Shown here piece after piece: positions 6,615 through 10,941 of a stretch of DNA of 10,941 bases. The stretch lies in contig DIUR01000004.1 in NCBI GenBank assembly GCA_002428265.1, positions 1 to 10,941 of the forward strand. Direction: 5' to 3'. The first letter of the stretch is position 1, and the number at the start of each line of letters is the position of its first letter. The position numbers and the translations under genes were made by a program. The notes beneath the pieces were generated by a model. The model searched no databases. It was given only the letters and a program-made list of their open reading frames with translations, and was not told where the DNA came from. This DNA comes from Bacteriovoracaceae bacterium UBA6153 (GTDB taxonomy: Bacteria; Bdellovibrionota; Bacteriovoracia; Bacteriovoracales; Bacteriovoracaceae).

Positions 6615-7652
6615 CTATACCTTTTCATATATTTCTTCCTTTAAGTTTTTCCATGATTCGTAGGATTGTGTCACTTGTGCCTTGAGTGATGGCAAAGCAT
6701 CTTGTCGCTCTAGACGATTGAGATGTTTGTGAAATCGGCGAACGTTTCTTTGTAAGGGGCGATAAGAGTCATGGTCAACGACAAAACCTAAAAAAGGTAT
6801 TGGATCGGAGGCCAAGATCATTTTTTTATAACTTGGTATCTCTAATTTTAATTGAATCGAAACAAAATCGATAAAGGCATTTGCAATACTAATGGCCTGA
6901 TCTTTATCATTGCTCAGAATAACAATGTCATCCATATAGCGAATGTAAAAAGATTTCTCTTGCTGTGCTTTTGAAAAATAATCAATACCTAAATTTAGAC
7001 ACGCAAATTGATCAGCAGAAGAAAGATAAAAATTAGCAAAGAGCTGAGAGGTGAGGTTGCCGATTGGGATGCTCAAACTCTTTTTAGTGACTTCATTTTT
7101 AGAATGGCATGAATAAACAAGCCCTAAAAGAATGGGGGCCAAACTTTGATCAGGCAAAATTTCAGTTAGCTTAGTTAATAGAATGTCATGATCAATCGAC
7201 TGAAAGTATTTTTTGACGTCAAGTTTTACACAATAACGATTTTTTCCCATTAACTTTAGTTGTGAATAAAGAGTTGAAACAGCATGACTATTTCCCATTC
7301 CCACACGACAAGCAAAGGTATGAACTCCAAGAGTAGGCTCAATGATTGGAGTAAGGGCCTTATAAAGAGCGGTATGAACAACTCTGTCTTTAAAGGGAGC
7401 GGCCATAATCATACGCTTTTTTGGATCATGAACATAAAACTCTCTGTATCCACCCCATTTATAATTGCGAGTCGATTTTAACTCCATTTCTAATTCTTTG
7501 AGTTTTTCCCCATGATGCAAATGATATTTCTGAAACCCATATTTGGATCTTTTGCCGCGGGAGCAATCTTTAAATGAATCATATAAATGTTGATAAGAAG
7601 AAACTATCTCAAATAGATTTTCTTCGTTATTTTTCTGACTTAATAAATCCAC
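6615..7652 (-). CDS. DGR reverse transcriptase
   Basis: Reverse transcriptase of 345 residues, starting at GTG 7652 with GGAAG upstream. It copies the TR RNA with errors at adenines to make cDNA that replaces VR. Motifs in order: RT1 region RMIMAAPFKDRVVHTAL (80-96); RT2 FACRVGMGNSHA (113-124); RT3 with first catalytic Asp145 (KLDVKKYFQSIDH); RT4 IPIGNLTSQLFANFYL (195-210), where GNLTSQ replaces the QGSPLSP of group II intron and retron enzymes and marks the DGR clade; RT5 YMDD (239-242) supplying the other two catalytic aspartates; RT7 IPFLGF (285-290). There is no maturase or endonuclease domain, and the length is normal for the family. It overlaps the Avd-like gene by 26 bases, and TR follows its stop almost at once. 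All catalytic residues are intact, so it is likely active. Confidence 0.96.
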   Translation of the reverse strand: MDLLSQKNNEENLFEIVSSYQHLYDSFKDCSRGKRSKYGFQKYHLHHGEKLKELEMELKSTRNYKWGGYREFYVHDPKKRMIMAAPFKDRVVHTALYKALTPIIEPTLGVHTFACRVGMGNSHAVSTLYSQLKLMGKNRYCVKLDVKKYFQSIDHDILLTKLTEILPDQSLAPILLGLVYSCHSKNEVTKKSLSIPIGNLTSQLFANFYLSSADQFACLNLGIDYFSKAQQEKSFYIRYMDDIVILSNDKDQAISIANAFIDFVSIQLKLEIPSYKKMILASDPIPFLGFVVDHDSYRPLQRNVRRFHKHLNRLERQDALPSLKAQVTQSYESWKNLKEEIYEKV

Positions 7653-7965
7653 CGATTTCTCTTCCTATCTCTAATGTTAAAGTTGATAACTCGGAAAGTC
7701 CTCCAACATGAAGAGCGTTAAGGTCTCTTGATACTTGAATGAGCGTTTTTAAGTTATCAAGAGAATCTGAAGCACTTCTTAAATGAGTGAGGCGCAAATC
7801 CTTCGTAGTAACACATGCTTTTTGTACGGAAAGGAGACACGTGAGCACCGATTCTTCCAGCTTTCTTCCAAGAGTAGGTCTCAAGTGCTTAGGAAATGAT
7901 TTCGTACGATTAAAAATTTGAATCGCCGCTTGGTAGCAATCAACGTATACTTTTGGATGTTTCAT
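7627..7965 (-). CDS. avd: Avd-like DGR accessory protein (four-helix bundle)
   Basis: Small basic protein of about 112 residues matching the four-helix-bundle/Avd family. The hallmark is FPKHLRPTLGRKLEESVLTCL at about residues 24-44, where Avd relatives share FPKxxRxTLGxRIExA, with further amphipathic helices after it. In studied DGRs Avd forms a positively charged pentameric barrel that binds the reverse transcriptase and TR RNA and is required for mutagenic homing. The ATG at 7965 is chosen because a purine-rich stretch (GAGAAAAAGAAG) precedes it; an ATG at 7980 and a TTG at 7992 are alternatives. It overlaps the HTH gene upstream by 26 bases and the reverse transcriptase downstream by 26 bases, so the three are translated from one message. 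The call is firm from motif plus position. Confidence 0.88.
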   Translation of the reverse strand: MKHPKVYVDCYQAAIQIFNRTKSFPKHLRPTLGRKLEESVLTCLLSVQKACVTTKDLRLTHLRSASDSLDNLKTLIQVSRDLNALHVGGLSELSTLTLEIGREIGGFIKSEK

Positions 7966-8572
7966 ACTTCTTTTTCTCATTATATTTTTCAAGTTTTTTA
8001 ATTAGTGCGGAGTAGGCGGGCATTAGGTCATCTTCTAATATTTTAATCCGAGCGTTTTCTGGTTCAAAAGAATGTAAGAGGGAAAGCATTCCGCTTATTT
8101 TTTGACGGGAGAGATTGTAATAATTTTTTTTATGCTGAAACTCAAAGGCGTAAAACCCAGCGCCTAAATATTCTATGGCCTCAAGTTTTAAATGATTGAA
8201 GTGATCCAGAAGAAAAGTTTGATTGTCTTTTTCTAGATTAGTGTCAAGCAGCGATAGTTTTACGACTTCGAAAAGTCGAAGTGTCGCTAAGGACTGTGTT
8301 TTCTTTCTTTTCCCTTCAGTGATTCCAGTGATTGGTTTTATTTTATGTGTATCAGCAACTTCACCCATTTCTTCTGGAGCTTGAGTGTGTGGTTTTTTAA
8401 ATCCGTAACGAGAGACAAGAGCATCAAGGGATGGCGATTTGATAAACCAGTTTTTACCAACCTTAATGGCTTCAATTTCTTTTTGGCGTATATAGTTTAA
8501 AACTGTCCTAGTGGTTACTCCCAGATGGTCGGCAGCTTCTTGGACGGAGATTTCAAGTTTAATTTTATTCAT
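7940..8572 (-). CDS. Excisionase/MerR-type HTH protein in the DGR cassette
   Basis: Protein of 210 residues. Residues about 5-57 are a helix-turn-helix of the excisionase/HTH_17 type: VQEAADHLGVTTRTVLNYI is the HTH, followed by a wing-like IKVGKNWFIKSPSLDALV. The next 30-40 residues are a polar linker, and residues about 90-205 form a helix-rich domain I do not recognise, ending in a Lys/Glu-rich tail. It overlaps the Avd-like gene by 26 bases and sits directly beside a cluster of TTTCCGGAAA palindromes (8587-8730). A local repressor/activator of the retroelement is the simplest reading (inference); binding the repeat DNA to aid homing is another. HTH genes are not one of the core DGR components (RT, Avd, TR, VR). 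The start is supported by overlap with the preceding small ORF's stop; its ribosome site is weak. Confidence 0.8.
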   Translation of the reverse strand: MNKIKLEISVQEAADHLGVTTRTVLNYIRQKEIEAIKVGKNWFIKSPSLDALVSRYGFKKPHTQAPEEMGEVADTHKIKPITGITEGKRKKTQSLATLRLFEVVKLSLLDTNLEKDNQTFLLDHFNHLKLEAIEYLGAGFYAFEFQHKKNYYNLSRQKISGMLSLLHSFEPENARIKILEDDLMPAYSALIKKLEKYNEKKKYETSKSIR

Positions 8573-8810
8573 AAGGCAATCTCAAGTTTCCGGAAAGTTT
8601 CCTGCGCCTTTCCGGAAATTTTAATAAATTTTCCGAAAGAATGGGGATTGATCGGAAATTTTCCGGAAAAATGGCGGAAAAAAAATTATTTTCCGAAACT
8701 TCTACAAAGTTTCGGAAGAATTTCCGGAAATTCAAATACAATACAGTCCAAGGACCAATTACCAAGAGTCCAAGTGCTGTGCTTCCGACAAAAGTGAAAT
8801 TTCTTAACAT
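8565..8810 (-). CDS. Possible small membrane protein, 81 aa
   Basis: Uncertain gene. The ATG at 8810 has a good ribosome site (AAAGGA at 8819-8824, eight bases before), lies 22 bases after the variable-protein stop, and the ORF ends overlapping the HTH start by 8 bases, which is the spacing of a coupled operon gene. Residues about 4-25 form a hydrophobic segment (TFVGSTALGLLVIGPWTVLYL) that could be a membrane anchor. The rest (FRKFFRNFVEV onward) is Phe/Asn/Glu/Lys-rich and is encoded by the TTTCCGGAAA palindromes, so it may be a by-product of a DNA regulatory region. No family is recognised. Confidence 0.35.
   Translation of the reverse strand: MLRNFTFVGSTALGLLVIGPWTVLYLNFRKFFRNFVEVSENNFFSAIFPENFRSIPILSENLLKFPERRRKLSGNLRLPYE
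8587..8730. promoter_or_regulatory. Cluster of TTTCCGGAAA palindromes upstream of the HTH-avd-RT genes
   Basis: Four exact copies of the palindrome TTTCCGGAAA at 8587-8596, 8609-8618, 8660-8669 and 8721-8730. Between them are near copies lacking one central base or one arm: TTTCCGAAA at 8630-8638 and 8690-8698, and CGGAAA half-sites at 8653-8658 and 8675-8680, with TTTCGGAA at 8710-8717. About nine elements fall in 144 bases, between the variable protein and the HTH gene. The density and symmetry suggest an operator for a dimeric DNA-binding protein, most simply the adjacent HTH protein. No clear -10/-35 pair could be fixed. Confidence 0.65.
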
Positions 8811-8831
8811 ATACATTTTCCTTTCAAACAA

Positions 8832-10941
8832 CTAAGGGCGATAAACGCAGCGAAAGCCGATGTTCGAGTCCGAAGCGACGGACGAATAGTACAAATCCAA
8901 CGTGAAAGCGCCAGCGTACGTTCCATTGACCCAAAAACCACCACGAAGAGCGGCGCCGCCAGATGAATTAGTCCCAGCATAATAACGTCCTATACCTTCA
9001 GTTCCAGTAGCCGTTAGAAATGTTGACTGCCAAGTAGAGGGCTTCATTTCATCTGAACCGCCTACATTTGTATTTAAATCTTTAAATTCTTTCCAGCCTT
9101 GGTCGGTACCGATTGGAGTAGCGGCTATGTATGCTTTATTGGCAGGAGTGACTTGCCAGTTTACCCATTCCCAAACATTTCCTGAAAGATCCCAGATAAC
9201 TTCACTGTTAGAGAGGTTGAGAGTTCGTCTGTAATCAATCGTACCGGTTGCGCCACATGTATTGGCGCCAGTGTTATAAAGGCAACTGGCGTCTGTAGAA
9301 GATGCTACTGCTGTATTTGAACCGTTCGTCCATCCACGAGCTAAAATTCCCGAGCCAGCAGTTCCATTCGTCCAGTTAGAGTCAACATTTTCTATGTTCC
9401 TGGCAACTGTCATCCACTCTGGATTGGAGATCAGGTAATATTTATTACTGACTCCATTTATGGCATTTAAATTCGAGCAGGCGGTTATTGAATTGGTTTG
9501 AGTAATACTTACCCAAGGTGCGCCACTGGACTGTGATGTGGCAACGGCATTTGCTCCTGGGGTCGCTGTTGGACAGCTTGTTCCCACGCATTTCATTTCA
9601 TATTTAGCGACACAGAAATCAGTTGTCGTTCCGACGCCTGTATTAAAAGGAACTGCAATGAAGTTTGTAGGACAAGCATTTCTAACATAGGCGACTGTCG
9701 CACTAGAGCAAGCAGAAGCATTTGTAAGCGTATTGGTTGAGTTCGCATAAAATGTATAAGCAGCAGGTGTTAGAGTCGAAGTCGTTAAATCAATAGTTGT
9801 CCCTGCTGCCGTTCCACTTGCGACTTGAGCGGTACATGAACTATCAGTAAAAAGCTTTATCACGTCACCATTCTTTACACCGCTCACTCTAATTGTCGGA
9901 GTACTTATTAGGGCAGGAGTATATGACGGAGTTTGCAGAGCAATCCCACTTGGAACATCTGGAGCAAGATTGGTCGTTACTGTTTGAGTCGCTGTATTGA
10001 TATCACTTGTTCCAGTTGAATCAAGTGCTCTCACACGAAAAGTGTAAGCAGTATTTGGGGTGAAGCCCGTTAGGCTTACAGTGGAGGCAGGAGCAGTGAC
10101 AGTTGTTAAATATGAAGGAGTTCCTGAGACCATTCTATAAATTTGATAAGCAGAGGCAGACGCATTATTCGTCCAATTAATAGTAAGCGTACTGTCCGTT
10201 TTATTTGTAACGGATGTCACACCTGCAAAATTGAGAACGCACACGCCGCTAGAAAGAGTATAGCCAGCACTACATGCTACTCTGGTATAAGCAAGAGTTG
10301 CCGTCGAACAAATTGAAGTTCCAGTCGTGGCGTAAAAATTATTTGCACCAACAGATAATGAAGAAGTCGTGAGGTCAATCGTTGTCGATGAAGCTGTTCC
10401 GCTTGCAACTTGAGTTGTACAGGTATTGTTGGTAAAAAGCTTTACGTTGTCTCCACTTTTTACCCCTGAAATACGAACAGTCGGTATGTCTGAAACGTCT
10501 GAAGCTGACCCCGGCGTTATGAGCGTTAGACTCGTTGGAGCTGGTGTTGAACTTGTAGTTGTCGCTGAGACCTGAATTATATTGACATCTATTTTTGAAA
10601 GCGAATCAACTGCTCGTACTCTAAATTTATAAAGAGTTCCTGACGTCAGTCCTGTTGCTGTATAGCTAGAAGATGATTGACCGGAGACGGTTGCTAAAAA
10701 GACAACAGATCCGCTAGTCACATTATATACATTATAAGAAACTGCATCAGCGTGGGCCGTCCAGTTAAGTCTCATTGTTGTGTCGGTGACTTGATCAATT
10801 GAGCTGATGCCAGCGAAAATGATTGAGGAGTTTTCTACAGTGGCCGTTCCTTCTTGAATACTATCGAACTTTACTTTGCCAAGCTCTTTGCAACTTGATA
10901 AACTTAGGGCAAGGCTAAGAACGAAGAACGAAGAACGAAGA
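8832..10941 (-). CDS. DGR variable lipoprotein: FN3/Ig-like repeats plus FGE/C-type-lectin domain, 5'-partial
   Basis: The frame stays open to the window edge, so the start codon is outside; the first internal Met codon is at 10775. Upstream of it the frame encodes the end of a lipoprotein signal peptide, a hydrophobic run ending LSLSSC, with the lipobox Cys codon at 10892-10890. The mature protein would be about 686 residues. From the Cys: a short linker, FN3-like domain, Ig-like domain (SGVKSGDNVKLFT), a second FN3-like domain (starting about FAGVTSVTN), a second Ig-like domain (SGVKNGDVIKLFT), then from about nt 9674 an FGE-sulfatase/C-type-lectin-like domain (DFCVAKYEMKC, WDLSGNVWEWVNW, GGAALRGG, IGFRCVYRP). 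VR covers its last 40 or so codons. The two FN3+Ig units are clearly duplicated. The protein is probably anchored in the outer membrane with its diversified tip outward, to bind changing ligands such as prey or host surfaces (inference). Confidence 0.92.
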   Translation of the reverse strand, partial: LRSSFFVLSLALSLSSCKELGKVKFDSIQEGTATVENSSIIFAGISSIDQVTDTTMRLNWTAHADAVSYNVYNVTSGSVVFLATVSGQSSSSYTATGLTSGTLYKFRVRAVDSLSKIDVNIIQVSATTTSSTPAPTSLTLITPGSASDVSDIPTVRISGVKSGDNVKLFTNNTCTTQVASGTASSTTIDLTTSSLSVGANNFYATTGTSICSTATLAYTRVACSAGYTLSSGVCVLNFAGVTSVTNKTDSTLTINWTNNASASAYQIYRMVSGTPSYLTTVTAPASTVSLTGFTPNTAYTFRVRALDSTGTSDINTATQTVTTNLAPDVPSGIALQTPSYTPALISTPTIRVSGVKNGDVIKLFTDSSCTAQVASGTAAGTTIDLTTSTLTPAAYTFYANSTNTLTNASACSSATVAYVRNACPTNFIAVPFNTGVGTTTDFCVAKYEMKCVGTSCPTATPGANAVATSQSSGAPWVSITQTNSITACSNLNAINGVSNKYYLISNPEWMTVARNIENVDSNWTNGTAGSGILARGWTNGSNTAVASSTDASCLYNTGANTCGATGTIDYRRTLNLSNSEVIWDLSGNVWEWVNWQVTPANKAYIAATPIGTDQGWKEFKDLNTNVGGSDEMKPSTWQSTFLTATGTEGIGRYYAGTNSSGGAALRGGFWVNGTYAGAFTLDLYYSSVASDSNIGFRCVYRP
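8841..8966 (-). repeat. DGR variable repeat (VR)
   Basis: Target repeat at the 3' end of the lipoprotein gene, 7 bases from its stop codon. Compared with TR the changed codons are (TR to VR, - strand): ACA-TCA, ACT-TCT, AAT-TTT, AAC-GTC, AAC-TAC, AAT-GAT, AAC-TAC, AAT-TAT, GGC-GTC, AAT-GCT, AAC-GAC and ACG-TCG. All but GGC-GTC are changes at adenine. Unchanged framework includes GGAALRGG, AGAFTL and NIGFRCVY, the conserved core of the FGE/C-type-lectin fold, while changed residues fall where the known DGR targets expose their ligand-binding loops. Confidence 0.95.
10917..10941. repeat. 7-base tandem repeat AAGAACG in the signal-peptide coding region
   Basis: Three full copies of AAGAACG (10917-10923, 10924-10930, 10931-10937) plus AAGA up to the window end, so the tract probably continues outside. 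It lies inside the signal-peptide coding region of the variable lipoprotein, eight codons upstream of the lipobox Cys. Seven is not a multiple of three, so a gain or loss of one unit would shift the frame. Confidence 0.8.

Noticed and set aside
6615..7652. Reverse transcriptase as a group II intron or retron enzyme
   Set aside because: It lacks maturase and endonuclease domains, has GNLTSQ in place of QGSPLSP in motif 4, and stands beside Avd and a proven TR/VR pair.
8587..8730. Palindrome cluster as a CRISPR array
   Set aside because: Repeats are only 10 bases, irregularly spaced by about 12 to 52 bases, fully palindromic and partly degenerate; no cas genes are near.
8771..8785. Imperfect inverted repeat AAGTGCTGTGCTT downstream of VR as the DGR homing hairpin
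   Set aside because: Only three outer pairs match before wobble or mismatch, too weak to call a hairpin.
8641..8835. A + strand ORF across the palindrome region
   Set aside because: It arises because the palindromes read similarly on both strands; it has no ribosome site and opposes all neighbouring genes.

Overview
The window is AT-rich, densely packed bacterial DNA. Long overlapping operons, a sigma-54 activator, a lipoprotein carrying fibronectin-like and FGE/C-type-lectin domains, and a LysM outer-membrane-type protein suggest a Gram-negative bacterium. A predatory-type Bdellovibrionota (Bacteriovorax/Peredibacter-like) would fit, but that is an impression from protein style and not a proven assignment. 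No rRNA, tRNA, CRISPR array or IS element was seen.

Region 1 (1-5130, + strand) is one tightly coupled gene row: a family-5 (peptide/oligopeptide-type) solute-binding protein whose 5' end lies outside the window, a membrane histidine kinase, an NtrC-type sigma-54 response regulator, an alpha/beta hydrolase of the proline-iminopeptidase style, a 43-residue secreted peptide, and an ICMT/PEMT-type membrane methyltransferase. Joints are ATGA overlaps, short overlaps or a 9-base gap. A peptide-type binding protein, sensor kinase, regulator, peptidase-like hydrolase and tiny exported peptide in one operon suggest an undescribed peptide-signalling circuit. This is inference. A hairpin at 5220-5243 separates it from the convergent next gene.

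Region 2 (5250-6308, - strand) encodes a secreted LysM protein with a probable beta-barrel C-terminus.

Region 3 (about 6300-10941, - strand) is a diversity-generating retroelement (DGR). Read in the direction of transcription it holds: a variable lipoprotein (8832 to beyond 10941) ending in the variable repeat VR (8841-8966); a small possible membrane ORF overlapping a cluster of TTTCCGGAAA palindromes (8587-8730); an excisionase/MerR-type HTH protein; an Avd-like four-helix-bundle protein; a DGR reverse transcriptase; and the template repeat TR (6476-6601). TR and VR align without gaps over 126 bases with 15 mismatches. Fourteen of these fall at template-strand adenines, the hallmark of adenine mutagenesis. 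The target has a lipobox, so the diversified lectin-like tip is probably displayed on the cell surface. Its signal-peptide coding region contains a 7-base tandem repeat that could also phase-switch it.
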